Counted from the first letter of the stretch, positions 1 to 9,020 are shown. The stretch is 64,000 nt of DNA from Alphaproteobacteria bacterium (GCA_017308375.1 JAFKEW010000062.1:21686-85685); one strand, 5' to 3'. The notes: generated by a model from the letters alone, not told the origin. Translations and numbers: made by a program.

Positions 1-112
1 AACCTTCCGGCTGGTAGACGTCTTCCAATGTGTCGCGGTGACAAAGACCGCAAATGCCCCTCATGACGAATGCCCGGTGAAGAAACCGGTAACCATCTTT
101 CGCCCGGCGGCG

Positions 113-943
113 TTAATATTTCACTACGTATTCGTCGGTTCCCGCATAGCCGAGGCGCGCCATCATCGTGCCCGCGATGCGTGTGAACGCCGCGCGTTGC
201 GGTTCGCTTAGACGCGAATCTTCCGGCCGGTTGACGTTGTGGGGCCGGTTAAACATCGCAAAATGGGACTTTTCTCCACGTAGCCCGAGAAAAGCGAACA
301 ATCCGGCAAGGCTTGCCGGGTCGCGGCGCAAATCTTCCAGCCGGATAAACAATTGCCGCTCGGGCGCCAGCGCGGAAAGTGCGCTGAGGATAACGCGGTT
401 GATCTCCGCCCAATGCCAGGCGATGCGCGAAAACTGGTCGAACCGGCGGAAATCACCGGCCAGGGGATCGTCACGCCGTGGAACCGGCCACCAGTATTTC
501 TTCTCTGGCGGCGGTGGGATCTGCGCCGGGTCGTCGTAAAAACCCTGCATCACGGCGTTGGAACGGTCGTCGTAGCATTCATCGCCCAGCTTGCGGAAAT
601 AGGAACCCGCCACCTTGCGCCCGTCGCGCACCAGATGAATGAACCGGCCATTGGGGAACAATTCGGCCAGTTCGGGGATCAGCCACGACAATTTGTTCGA
701 GGAATCGCCCCAATGGGCGGCTTCGGAATGGTGCACGGCCGCGCCATGCACGGTTCTTAAGATCGCCAGCACATCTTTACGTTCTGTTAACCCGAGATAA
801 CGCCGGACCGCCAGCGGCTGGGTGATCTGGACCGCATATTCGTGGTGCATCTCCACGCCCGGCAAGGACGACAGCACCTTGTGCAGCATGGCCGTGCCGG
901 ACCGCCCGCTGGATACGATGAAGAAGGCGTGGCTCTGCTGCAT
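113..943 (-). CDS. Sulfotransferase family protein
   Basis: This 276-residue protein starts with a hydrophobic strand and the motif SSGRSGTAML (about residues 11-20). That is the 5'-phosphosulfate-binding loop of PAPS-dependent sulfotransferases. A second conserved block, FIHLVRDGRKVAGSYF (about residues 100-116), matches the 3'-phosphate-binding region with its conserved RDGR. The family moves a sulfate group from PAPS to a hydroxyl or amine of a sugar or peptide. It is divergent from the sugar-biosynthesis genes at 1057 onward, so sulfation of a surface or flagellar glycan is a reasonable inference, but the acceptor cannot be read from the sequence. I see no clear Shine-Dalgarno site before the ATG at 943. 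The 112 bases left of the gene hold nothing I can name. Confidence 0.8.
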   Translation of the reverse strand: MQQSHAFFIVSSGRSGTAMLHKVLSSLPGVEMHHEYAVQITQPLAVRRYLGLTERKDVLAILRTVHGAAVHHSEAAHWGDSSNKLSWLIPELAELFPNGRFIHLVRDGRKVAGSYFRKLGDECYDDRSNAVMQGFYDDPAQIPPPPEKKYWWPVPRRDDPLAGDFRRFDQFSRIAWHWAEINRVILSALSALAPERQLFIRLEDLRRDPASLAGLFAFLGLRGEKSHFAMFNRPHNVNRPEDSRLSEPQRAAFTRIAGTMMARLGYAGTDEYVVKY

Positions 944-1056
944 GCGTTGCGTGTGCGTCGCGGGTGAAAGCGTTACCGGAAGTTCGCCGGTGTTAACGCT
1001 CTTTTAGCCAAACCGAATTTAGAAATGGTTAAACGCGATTCTCTCGAAGGCGCTAC

Positions 1057-1971
1057 ATGATTCGTGCCTGGAACACTGCACCGGATGTGGGGAGCCATAA
1101 TCCTTCGCGCATGCCGCGCTTTATTGCCGAAGTCTCCAGCAATCATGCGCGCGATCTGTCCCGCGCATTGGCCTTTGTCGATGCGGCCGCCGATGCCAAA
1201 TGCGATGCGGTGAAATTTCAGCTTTTCCGTATCGAGCGCATGTTCGCGCCGGAAATTCTCGCGCGCAGCGAAAAGCACCGCGCCCGCAAGGAATGGGAAC
1301 TGCCGCGCGAACATCTGGCGCCGATTGCCGAGCATTGCCGCCGCCGCGGCATCGCCTTTTCCTGCACACCCTTTTATCTGGAAGCGGTGGCGGAGCTTTT
1401 GCCCTTCGTCGATTTCTACAAAATCGCATCTTATGAATTGTTGGTCGCGCCGCTGCTGCGTGCCTGTGCGGCCACGGGCCTGCCGGTGGTGCTGTCGACC
1501 GGCATGGCGACGATGGCGGAAATCACTGCTGCGGCGGGCATTCTGAAGGGTGCGGGCGCCAGCGATATCACGCTGCTGCATTGCGTTTCGGCCTATCCCA
1601 CACCGGCAGAAGAAGCCAATCTGGCGGCCATCGATTCCATTCGCACGGAAACGGGCTGTGCCGTCGGCTGGTCCGACCATACGCGCCGGCCCGCGGTGAT
1701 CGAACGCGCGGTGCATCGCTGGGGTGCCGGCGTCATCGAATTTCATCTCGACCTCGACCGTCATGGTGCGGAATATGCCGCCGGTCATTGCTGGCTGCCG
1801 GAAGAAATCGCGCCCGTGATTGCGCGCATCCGCGAAAGCTTCAGCGCCGACGGTACCGGCTTCAAGGAGCCGCAGCCGTCGGAAGCCGAAGACCGCGAGT
1901 GGCGGGCCGATCCGGCGGACGGCATGCGCCCGTTACGCCATGTGCGCGCGCGCTGGGAGAATGCGGCGTGA
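1057..1971 (+). CDS. NeuB-family sialic/pseudaminic/legionaminic acid synthase
   Basis: This 304-residue TIM-barrel protein belongs to the NeuB/PseI/SpsE family, which condenses phosphoenolpyruvate with a six-carbon amino sugar to make a nonulosonic acid. Family blocks are visible in order: FIAEVSSNH (residues 21-29), CDAVKFQLF, DFYKIASYEL, VVLSTGMA, LLHCVSAYPTP and GAGVIEFHLDLDR. It ends right after the barrel and lacks the C-terminal SAF/antifreeze domain that makes most NeuB proteins about 340-350 residues. The start at 1057 has GAAGG at a good distance; a second ATG at 1111 lies just before the conserved domain. The next gene begins at a GTG overlapping this stop codon, so the two are translationally coupled. 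Which sugar is made (sialic, pseudaminic or legionaminic) cannot be told from this window. Confidence 0.85.
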   Translation: MIRAWNTAPDVGSHNPSRMPRFIAEVSSNHARDLSRALAFVDAAADAKCDAVKFQLFRIERMFAPEILARSEKHRARKEWELPREHLAPIAEHCRRRGIAFSCTPFYLEAVAELLPFVDFYKIASYELLVAPLLRACAATGLPVVLSTGMATMAEITAAAGILKGAGASDITLLHCVSAYPTPAEEANLAAIDSIRTETGCAVGWSDHTRRPAVIERAVHRWGAGVIEFHLDLDRHGAEYAAGHCWLPEEIAPVIARIRESFSADGTGFKEPQPSEAEDREWRADPADGMRPLRHVRARWENAA

Positions 1972-3809
1972 TCGCGGCGGCACCCCGGATTGTGGCCGTC
2001 ATCCAGGCCCGCATGGGGTCGAGCCGTTTTCCCGGCAAGGTACTGCACGATGTGGCGGGCAAGCCGCTGCTCTGGCATGTGGTGGAACGGCTGAAACGCT
2101 CCCGCCGCATAAGCGCGATTGCGATTGCCACCAGCACCGCGCCGCGTGACGATGCCATTCAGACCTTTGCCGAAAAACAAGGGCTCACCGCGATCCGCGG
2201 CCCGGAAGACAATGTGCTGGCCCGCTTCGCGATGGCGGCAGAGGCGATGGACGCCGATGTCATCGTGCGGGTTTCGGCCGATGCACCCTTTATCGATGCG
2301 GCTTTCATCGATCATCTGGTCGATGCGCTGATCGCGCAGGATGGGGATTACGTTCTTCTGGAAGACGGTGCAGTGACTGCCCATGAAGGGGTCGATCCGT
2401 TTTCGCGCCGTGCGCTCGACAAGCTGATGATGGATGCGGCGGGCGATCCCGTCGCGCGCGAACATGTCACCGGCTACTTCAAGCTGCACCCGGATTTCGT
2501 CCATATCGTGCGCGCGGCGCCCTATCCGCCGCTGGCGGTGGAATGCGGACGGCTGACCATCGACACGCCGGACGATCTCGCCTTTATCGAGGCGATTCAC
2601 GCCCGGCTTGGCGTGGCACCGGGCGCGGCAGCCTTGGGCGATGTGGTGCGGCTGCTGGGCCGCGAACCCATTTTGCGCAATCTGAATGCCCATGTGCAGC
2701 AGAAGCCGATTGCGCGCGCGGCAGCGCGGGTTCTGATCCGTTGCGACGGCGGCGGAGCCTATGGTTATGGCCATGTCAAACGCATGCTGTCGCTGGCGCG
2801 CGCGCTGCGCGACCGCGAAGGTTTTGGTGTGCAATTCGCGCTGAACGGCACCGAAGATGCGCTGGCCACCATCCGCCATGGGGGCTTCCCGGCCGAAACC
2901 ATTGCCTGGCAAGACGATGCGCGGGAATTGGCCGCGCGTCTGGCCGAAAGCCAAAGCGACGTTCTGGTATGCGATCTGCGCGAAGGGCTGTCCCGCCCCG
3001 AACTGGCGCGGCTGGCACAGCGCGTGCCGGTGACCGCGGTGGTGGACGACGGCGGCGGCCGCAGGCTTTCCGCGACAATTGCCTATTATCCGCCGCTGCC
3101 GCAGGTCGAACGGCTTTCGTGGCATGGCGCGGATACGGTACGCCGCGTCGGTTGGGAATGGGCGCTCTTGGGTTTGCGCAAGGTGGTGACCGCACAGCGT
3201 CCGGCCGGCGGGCGGCCGACCGTGCTGGTTTCGATGGGCGGCAGCGATCCTTTCGGGTTGACGTGGAAAGCGGCGGAAGCGCTCGCCGCACTCGACACCG
3301 TGATGCGGGTGCGCTTTGTGATCGGGCAGGGCATGGCCGATGGCGCGCGGATCGCACGAGCGATTGTCGCCCTCTCGCCCAATTTCGAAACCATTGAGGG
3401 CGCTGACGATCTCGCCACCGAATATGCCAGTGCCGATCTGGCGCTGATCGCGTTCGGTGTCACGGCCTATGAACTGGCCGCGGCCGGTGTCCCCGCACTT
3501 TATCTCTGCCTGACGCCGGATCATGCGCAATCGGCTTCCGCATTCGCGGCGGCGGGCATGGGGCTTTCGCTCGGCCTCGCCGAAGCGGCCGATGGCACGG
3601 AAATGGTGGAACATGTGCGTAACCTGATGGCGGATGCGCCACGGCGGCGCGCAATGCGCAACGCCGGGATGGCCGCGATTGATGGAAAAGGGGCGGAACG
3701 TATCGCTGCCGATCTGGCGGCGTTGCTGGCGCAGAAGCGGGGCCAGCAAACGCAGATCGTCAGCCTCGCAAGGCCGTTGCGGGAACGGTTGCGCGCCACC
3801 GCGCTCTAA
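1968..3809 (+). CDS. Fused SpsF-type cytidylyltransferase and SpsG/PseG-like protein
   Basis: Two enzymes are joined in one frame of 613 residues from the GTG at 1968, which overlaps the neuB stop. Residues about 8-245 form a nucleotidyltransferase of the SpsF/acylneuraminate cytidylyltransferase type, with AVIQARMGSSRFPGK near the N-terminus. From about residue 256 a second domain starts with RCDGGGAYGYGHVKRMLSLA, the glycine-rich GHVxR loop of PseG/SpsG proteins (UDP-sugar hydrolase, GT-B fold). It continues with SMGGSDPFGLT and ELAAAGVPALYL. The first half would activate a nonulosonate with CTP; the second would hydrolyse a UDP-sugar precursor or transfer sugar. The open frame continues upstream of 1968, but that part lies in neuB in another frame. 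It ends tail-to-tail with the TPR glycosyltransferase, overlapping by 4 bases. Confidence 0.82.
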   Translation: MIAAAPRIVAVIQARMGSSRFPGKVLHDVAGKPLLWHVVERLKRSRRISAIAIATSTAPRDDAIQTFAEKQGLTAIRGPEDNVLARFAMAAEAMDADVIVRVSADAPFIDAAFIDHLVDALIAQDGDYVLLEDGAVTAHEGVDPFSRRALDKLMMDAAGDPVAREHVTGYFKLHPDFVHIVRAAPYPPLAVECGRLTIDTPDDLAFIEAIHARLGVAPGAAALGDVVRLLGREPILRNLNAHVQQKPIARAAARVLIRCDGGGAYGYGHVKRMLSLARALRDREGFGVQFALNGTEDALATIRHGGFPAETIAWQDDARELAARLAESQSDVLVCDLREGLSRPELARLAQRVPVTAVVDDGGGRRLSATIAYYPPLPQVERLSWHGADTVRRVGWEWALLGLRKVVTAQRPAGGRPTVLVSMGGSDPFGLTWKAAEALAALDTVMRVRFVIGQGMADGARIARAIVALSPNFETIEGADDLATEYASADLALIAFGVTAYELAAAGVPALYLCLTPDHAQSASAFAAAGMGLSLGLAEAADGTEMVEHVRNLMADAPRRRAMRNAGMAAIDGKGAERIAADLAALLAQKRGQQTQIVSLARPLRERLRATAL

Positions 3810-5392
3810 TTATTTATCTGTGCCGTGAAGTGTTGTTCGAGGGCTGAACCGGCGGCGGCAAAGGCGCTCGGCCAGTCACCGGCCTTGCGCGGGCGGATAC
3901 AATGTGCGGCGGGCGCCAGGGGTTCGTGATCCTGGCCGAAGCTGGTCCAGCTTGTGTCGTAAAGGACTTTGAACACTGCCGTACCGGCCGCTGCCGCCAG
4001 CCATGAAACCGCGGTGGGGGCGGAGATCACGGCGTCCAGTTCGCTGAACAGGGCGGCGGTGCGATCCAACTCCTGCTTCTGGTCGAGGGCTTGCGGGCGC
4101 AGAATGGTGCGGCCGCTCAACTGCTCCAGCTTTTGCAGTTCGTCTTCCGCCGCATCGTATTGTGCGTTGACCACCGTGCCGGGCAGGGTTTTGAGAAACT
4201 CCGCCCATTGTTCCAGCGGCGCATATTGCAAACCGCGCAGGCCATTGGTTTTGCCGCTGCGCCAGCAGATGCCGATATAAGGTGCGGCCCCACCGCCCGA
4301 TAGCACATGGCGCCAATGCGCGCGTTCCTGCGCGTCGGCCACCAGATAAGTGTGGGGTGCGGGAAAATCGGCCAGCGTCTTGCGCAGATATTTCGGTAGC
4401 GAGCCCATTTCGACCGCCGCACCGGCACCGCCCGCCGCTTTCAGCCAGCCGTAAAGCGCATGGGTGACGCCGCCGCGGCTTTCAAGCTGTTGCGGGCGGA
4501 CCGCAACCCTGGGGAACGAACGGCGGAACAGGGCCACCAGCCGCGGCTCGCATTCGAGCACGACCGCGCCGCCATCCTTCTGCGCCCGGTCCGACAGTTG
4601 CGGGATCAGGCTTGCAAACATGATCTGATCGCCGACGCCCTGTTCGGCGGTGACGAGAAGGCGCGCCCGCCGCAAGGGCGCCCCGGACCAGCGCGGCAAG
4701 CCATGCTGATAACGCGGGGCCTTGCCGGCGATTTTCAGCCGCGCTTCATAATCCTGCCAGCCCTGTTTCAGATTGCCGGCCAGAAGATGCAGCACCGCCC
4801 GGTTGAGCTTGAGCTGCGGGTTCTGCCCGTCGGCACGGATGGCGCGGTCGTAAAGGCCGAGTGCTTCCTCCACGGCACCGTCATCGGCCAGAAGGTCGGC
4901 CAGATTGCCGAGCGCGGGCGCGTAATCGGGGCGCAGGGCGAGTGCCGCGCGAAAATGCTGTTTGGCCTTTTCCGTCTCGCCCCGTTCGCGCAGGGCGGAA
5001 CCCATGGTCAGCCACAATTCCGGCTGCCCCGGCGTTTGCGACAGGGGCTGGGCCAGCAATGCGATGGCGGCTTCCGCCTGGCCGCGGGCGCGCAACAGAT
5101 TGGCCAGATTGACCAGTGCCTCGATCCGGGCCGGATCGGTGGCAAGGACACGGCGATAGAACTGTTCTGCCGCAGCGTCGAGGCCGAGTGCGCGCGCGGT
5201 GTTGCCCAGTGCGAACAGCACGCGCGTGTCATCGGGCGTGGCGGCCAGCGCACGCTCAAAATTCTCGATCGCCTCGTGGTGGCGGCCGCTGGCCGAAAGC
5301 GCCAGGCCGCGCTGATAAAACGGATCGGAACCGGTTGCAGGAAATGCCATCGGCGGAGCATCGCCGCCGCTGTTTAAGGGCGCGTTAAGCAC
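3806..5392 (-). CDS. TPR-glycosyltransferase, FlmG-like
   Basis: This 528-residue protein has an N-terminal half of TPR repeats (about residues 20-230, e.g. FYQRGLALSASGRHHEAIEN, with A/G and L spacing repeated every 34 residues). The C-terminal half resembles GT-B heptosyltransferase-like domains (residues 240-528: VTAEQGVGDQIMFASLIPQL, then GICWRSGKTNG, then SAPTAVSWLAAAAGT). The architecture matches Caulobacter FlmG, a flagellin glycosyltransferase whose TPR part recognises flagellin. The position between nonulosonate genes and a FlaEY-like gene fits that role. TPR-GT proteins of this build also occur outside flagellar loci, so the substrate is an inference. The gene is divergent from the one at 5484, and the 91-base spacer holds a perfect 12-base palindrome. 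Confidence 0.72.
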   Translation of the reverse strand: MLNAPLNSGGDAPPMAFPATGSDPFYQRGLALSASGRHHEAIENFERALAATPDDTRVLFALGNTARALGLDAAAEQFYRRVLATDPARIEALVNLANLLRARGQAEAAIALLAQPLSQTPGQPELWLTMGSALRERGETEKAKQHFRAALALRPDYAPALGNLADLLADDGAVEEALGLYDRAIRADGQNPQLKLNRAVLHLLAGNLKQGWQDYEARLKIAGKAPRYQHGLPRWSGAPLRRARLLVTAEQGVGDQIMFASLIPQLSDRAQKDGGAVVLECEPRLVALFRRSFPRVAVRPQQLESRGGVTHALYGWLKAAGGAGAAVEMGSLPKYLRKTLADFPAPHTYLVADAQERAHWRHVLSGGGAAPYIGICWRSGKTNGLRGLQYAPLEQWAEFLKTLPGTVVNAQYDAAEDELQKLEQLSGRTILRPQALDQKQELDRTAALFSELDAVISAPTAVSWLAAAAGTAVFKVLYDTSWTSFGQDHEPLAPAAHCIRPRKAGDWPSAFAAAGSALEQHFTAQINN

Positions 5393-5428
5393 GTTCGATT
5401 CTTTCTTATGTTTAGGAAGGCGTTAAGG

Positions 5429-5440
5429 CCAATTGGCCGA
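5429..5440. promoter_or_regulatory. Perfect palindrome in a divergent intergenic region
   Basis: GGCCAATTGGCC is a perfect 12-base palindrome. It lies between the leftward flmG-like gene (start 5392) and the rightward FlaEY-like gene (start 5484), where an operator acting on both could sit. I find no sigma-54 motif with the correct 10-base spacing here. Regulation is an inference from position only. Confidence 0.3.
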
Positions 5441-5483
5441 CAATTTCGCCGACAATCTCTGCTGCGCGCGGGTAGAAAGAGCG

Positions 5484-8210
5484 ATGGCCGTTACACCCAC
5501 GCTGGTCAGCTTCGATCCTTCGGTGCTGGTCAGCTATTACAATGCGAAGCTGCCCATCAGCACGGCACAGGCGACCGCGCTGAAGAATGCTGCGCAAGGC
5601 TCGGCCACACAAACCACGCTGACGCCGCCGTGGGATTCAAGCGTTCCCCAGCCCACGCAGGAAGCGCAGGATGCCTGGGCGCTTGGCAACACCCCGTTCA
5701 TCGATACATCGCAACTGCCGCAATCGGGGGCGGCCACCACCGATGCGGCCAAGGCCGATCAGGATTATCAGAAGCTGTTCACGCTCTATCAGGGCCTGAA
5801 CCGGCTCGCCTATCTTGCCGGGATGGCCTCGCGCGACGGCACCTTGAGCGGGCAATTGCCGGGCCTCGACACGCGCTTTCAAAGCGGGTTGCTGGATATC
5901 CAGAAATTCCTCAGCACCACCACCTTCAACAATTTCACGCTGCTGCCCGGCACCAAGATGTCGAGCGTGACAAGCACGGCCGGCGTGCCCCTGTCGCAAA
6001 CGAATTATATCGGCGGCGTGGTGGTGAAGGGCAGTGCGCTGTTCCAGCCTTTGTCCAATGTCAGCACGTCCGACAGTTTCACCATCGGCGTGACCAAGGG
6101 CGGGGTTCAGACCAATGTGCAGATCGATCTCGCCAATGTTTCGGGCCCGCTGACGCTCGACAATATCGCGGCCTATATCAACCAGCAGCTTTCCGATGGC
6201 GGTTTCTCCACCCGCGTGCAGCGCACCGTGATCAGCGACGGCAATACCGATACGGCCAGCAGCACGAGCGCAAGCAGTACAAGCGGTACAGGCAGCACAA
6301 GCGGTACGGGAACAAGCGGCACCAGTGACGCCAACACCGATCCGATCTCGAAGAAAACCTTCGGGCTTGAAATCAGGACCACGGCATCCGAAACGCTCAC
6401 CTTTTCGGCGGCTTCGGCCACACCGGCGCTTTATCTGGCCGGCAGCACCGGCAGCACGGCAGATGGCACCGGAACCGGGCGGCTGATCAAGCTGACCGAT
6501 CTCGACGGCACGCAACGCGCGGCCTTCAACACCCAGATCGCACCCGACAGCGGCACCGCCGAAGCCAAGGCCAGCGTGGTGGACGCCAACGGCAATATCT
6601 ATGTGGTCGGCAACACCACCGGCAGTTTCGCCAATCAGATCACGCAAGGCTCGCAGGACGTTTTTCTGACCAAGTATGATTCCGCCGGGAAAGTCCTGTG
6701 GCAGCGGCTTCTCGGCAGTCAGGACGAAGCGGCGGGCTTTTCGCTCGCGCTCGATCCGACCGGCGGCGTGGTGGTGGCGGGGACCACGACCGGCATGCTG
6801 ACCGGCGATTCCGTCGGCGGCGGCCAGGACAGTTTCGTGGCCAAATTCGCGGCCGACGGCACGCAGAAATGGCTGCATCAGGTCGACCCGCTGGCCAATG
6901 ACCAGGCTTATGCCGTCAGTGTCGATGCCAGCGGCAATGTCTATTACGCGGGTCAGGTCTCGGGCACGATTGCTGCAGGGCAAACATCGTCCGGCATGGC
7001 CGATGCGTATGTCGGCAAGCTCGACGCCAGCGGCAAGGTTGTCTACCGCCAGCAATTCGGCACCAGCGGCAACGATCAGGTATCGCAAATGGCAACCACC
7101 AGCGATGGCGGCCTGGTGGTGGCGAGCGTGCAGAACGGTCACGCCATTGTCTCGAAATATGCCGGTGGCGATGCCACCACGGCACCCCTGTGGCAGATGG
7201 ATCTGGGCGATCTGAAGGGCGGCACGCTCGGCGGTATCGCGGTGTCGGGCAATCAGATCTATCTCTCCGGCGCCACCACCAACACCGCACTGACCGCGGG
7301 CGGACAGGCCAATATCGCACACGCCAGTTCGGGCGGCAGCGATGCGTTTGTCTTCCGCCTCAACGCTTCGGACGGAACGGTCTATCTCACCGGCACCACG
7401 CGCGGCACCTTTGCCGGACAGACGCAGAGTTTCGCCAATGCACCGATGATGTTCGTCAGCGCGCTGGATGCGAGCGGCAATGTGAACTGGACGCGCCAGT
7501 ATGGCGGCACCGGCGGGCAGTCGGCGGGGGCCGGCATCGCGCTCGACGAACAGGGGGCGAGTGTGCTGGACGCGCTTGGCCTGCCGCGGGGCACGGTCTC
7601 GCTCACCCAATCGGTGCGGCTGACCGACCAGACCACCTTGAAGGAAGGCGACAGCTTCACGCTCTCCATCAACGGGCGGATGAGCCGCGATGTCACCATC
7701 CGCATTTCGGCCGATGAAACGATGAGTTCGCTGGCGTCCAAGATCAACAGCGCGCTGACCTTCAACGGCGAAGCGAAAGTGACCTACAACGCGCAAGGGG
7801 CTGCGTTGAATATTAGCGCCAATGACGGGGTTCAGATCACGCTCAAAAGCGGGCCCGCCGGGCAGGATGCGCTGGGCGGGCTTGGCATTTCTCCCACCAT
7901 TCTGGCGGGCAAGCCGAAAACGGATTCGAGTACGGATTCATCGGATACATCCTCCACGCAGAAACAGATTTTCGGACTCGGCCTGCCCAAGACGCTCGAC
8001 CTGTTGACCACCGCCGATGCGAAATCGGCACGCGGGCAATTGCTGGGCGTGCTGTCGTCGCTGCGCGGCGCCTATCGCACGCTGACGACACCCGATTACA
8101 GCACGATGTTCGGCCCGCAGGTGAGCGGAACGGCACCGGCCTATCTACAGAAACAGATCGCGAGTTACACGCTCGCGCTCAACGCGCTGTCTGGCGGCGT
8201 CTCGGCCTGA
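5484..8210 (+). CDS. FlaEY-like beta-propeller (SBBP) flagellar-locus protein
   Basis: The chosen start (ATG 5484, MAVTPTLVSF) gives 908 residues; an upstream in-frame ATG at 5433 would add an unconvincing leader. Residues about 1-230 are Ser/Thr/Gln-rich and helical. A low-complexity Ser-Gly-Thr linker follows at about 255-300. Next come repeated blades of the type VVDANGNIYVVGNTTGSF and FVAKFAADGTQKW, typical of SBBP beta-propeller repeats (about 345-690). Residues about 700-800 contain DSFTLSINGRMSRDVTIRIS and SLASKINSALTF, which resemble the flagellin/FliD-type IN motif. Caulobacter FlaEY, implicated in flagellin synthesis or assembly, has a comparable size and locus. The link to FlaEY is by memory of architecture and context, not an alignment. 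Confidence 0.55.
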   Translation: MAVTPTLVSFDPSVLVSYYNAKLPISTAQATALKNAAQGSATQTTLTPPWDSSVPQPTQEAQDAWALGNTPFIDTSQLPQSGAATTDAAKADQDYQKLFTLYQGLNRLAYLAGMASRDGTLSGQLPGLDTRFQSGLLDIQKFLSTTTFNNFTLLPGTKMSSVTSTAGVPLSQTNYIGGVVVKGSALFQPLSNVSTSDSFTIGVTKGGVQTNVQIDLANVSGPLTLDNIAAYINQQLSDGGFSTRVQRTVISDGNTDTASSTSASSTSGTGSTSGTGTSGTSDANTDPISKKTFGLEIRTTASETLTFSAASATPALYLAGSTGSTADGTGTGRLIKLTDLDGTQRAAFNTQIAPDSGTAEAKASVVDANGNIYVVGNTTGSFANQITQGSQDVFLTKYDSAGKVLWQRLLGSQDEAAGFSLALDPTGGVVVAGTTTGMLTGDSVGGGQDSFVAKFAADGTQKWLHQVDPLANDQAYAVSVDASGNVYYAGQVSGTIAAGQTSSGMADAYVGKLDASGKVVYRQQFGTSGNDQVSQMATTSDGGLVVASVQNGHAIVSKYAGGDATTAPLWQMDLGDLKGGTLGGIAVSGNQIYLSGATTNTALTAGGQANIAHASSGGSDAFVFRLNASDGTVYLTGTTRGTFAGQTQSFANAPMMFVSALDASGNVNWTRQYGGTGGQSAGAGIALDEQGASVLDALGLPRGTVSLTQSVRLTDQTTLKEGDSFTLSINGRMSRDVTIRISADETMSSLASKINSALTFNGEAKVTYNAQGAALNISANDGVQITLKSGPAGQDALGGLGISPTILAGKPKTDSSTDSSDTSSTQKQIFGLGLPKTLDLLTTADAKSARGQLLGVLSSLRGAYRTLTTPDYSTMFGPQVSGTAPAYLQKQIASYTLALNALSGGVSA

Positions 8211-8591
8211 CCGTCTGATATATCTCTCGGGATTTGGCAAAGATGGTGCGAGGAGTGGCGCGCTGCAAGGCCGCGTGATCGGAAATCGTTAGGCAGCGAC
8301 TCGCACCTGGGGGTTAACGCATTGAAATCGCGTGCGGTGGATTTCTGAAAAAGTTTTACGCGACCCCCCCTCCCGCTCGCGCCATACGCTCGCGACCTCC
8401 CCCGCGCGCGGGGGAGGGTGATTGAGAACAACGCATTCTTATCCTCCCCCGTTTTTACGGGGGAGGAGGCCGCAAACGAAAGGTCCAGTGGACGTTTCGT
8501 TGGCCGACAGTTCCGAAGGAACGGAGGGGGGTGGTGCAGTGTCGCTCGGCCTTCCCTCAAAGGGAGGTGAATGCCGTTTCCCTAGAACTGC
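8211..8591. repeat. Gene-free stretch with palindromic repeat elements
   Basis: This 381-base gap between convergent genes has no credible gene. It contains a perfect 22-base palindrome at 8396-8417 (arms CCTCCCCCGCG), a perfect 10-bp hairpin with a TTTT loop at 8443-8466 sharing the CCTCCCCCG arm, and a near-perfect inverted repeat at 8476-8487/8489-8500. Short frames over it translate to repetitive Pro/Arg-rich text, as dispersed intergenic repeats usually do. The two related hairpins look like copies of one element, which could be a REP/MITE-like repeat or a bidirectional terminator for the converging genes. Confidence 0.55.
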
Positions 8592-9020
8592 TCAGATCAC
8601 ATTGTTGAAGATCATCGCCTGTGCGGGGCGGGTTTGCACCGCGGGCCCGCGGCCATAGGTGCGCGCCGGCGCCATGCGGCGGTCCACCTCTTCGGCAATG
8701 GCGCGGATCATGCCTTCGCTGGCGGTCTTCACCCGTGTCACCAGCCTTGTGTGGCGTGACAGCGTTTCGGCAAAGCGTCTGGTCGATTCCGTCAACCGGG
8801 CACGCAGGGCATCGGGCGCGGCCTTGGTCAGGCCCGGCGTCAGCCCTTGCGCCTCACGGCCATAAAGGGCGGAGAGGGTTTGAATCTCCGGCTGGATGGT
8901 GCGCATCTCGCCGGGTTTTCCCCGCTCAAGGGCCGCGATGTCGGCTTCCAGAGCGGTGATCAGCCGCTCCGCCATGCCGATCAGCCGTTCGATTTTCGGT
9001 TCGATCGCATCGCCGCTCAT
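8592..9020 (-). CDS. FlgN/FlbY-like flagellar protein
   Basis: This is a 142-residue, mostly helical protein with heptad-like repeats (IERLIGMAERLITALEADIAALE at the N-terminus) and a C-terminal tail ending in AMIFNNVI. Size, helicity and position directly after flgI and flgJ fit the FlgN export-chaperone group and the alphaproteobacterial FlbY proteins. A FlgN-like protein would hold hook-associated proteins ready for export. The start overlaps the stop of flgJ by 4 bases, so it is the last gene of the flgI-flgJ operon. The family assignment is by context and helical pattern; no diagnostic motif is visible. Confidence 0.55.
   Translation of the reverse strand: MSGDAIEPKIERLIGMAERLITALEADIAALERGKPGEMRTIQPEIQTLSALYGREAQGLTPGLTKAAPDALRARLTESTRRFAETLSRHTRLVTRVKTASEGMIRAIAEEVDRRMAPARTYGRGPAVQTRPAQAMIFNNVI

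Noticed and set aside
1785..3749. Long antisense frame over the SpsF-SpsG fusion (654 codons)
   Set aside because: Its translation is His/Arg/Gln-rich with no family features; the opposite strand carries clear conserved domains. It is a GC-codon shadow.
5637..7796. Long antisense frame over the FlaEY-like gene
   Set aside because: His/Arg-rich composition with no motifs, on the reverse of a well-supported gene.
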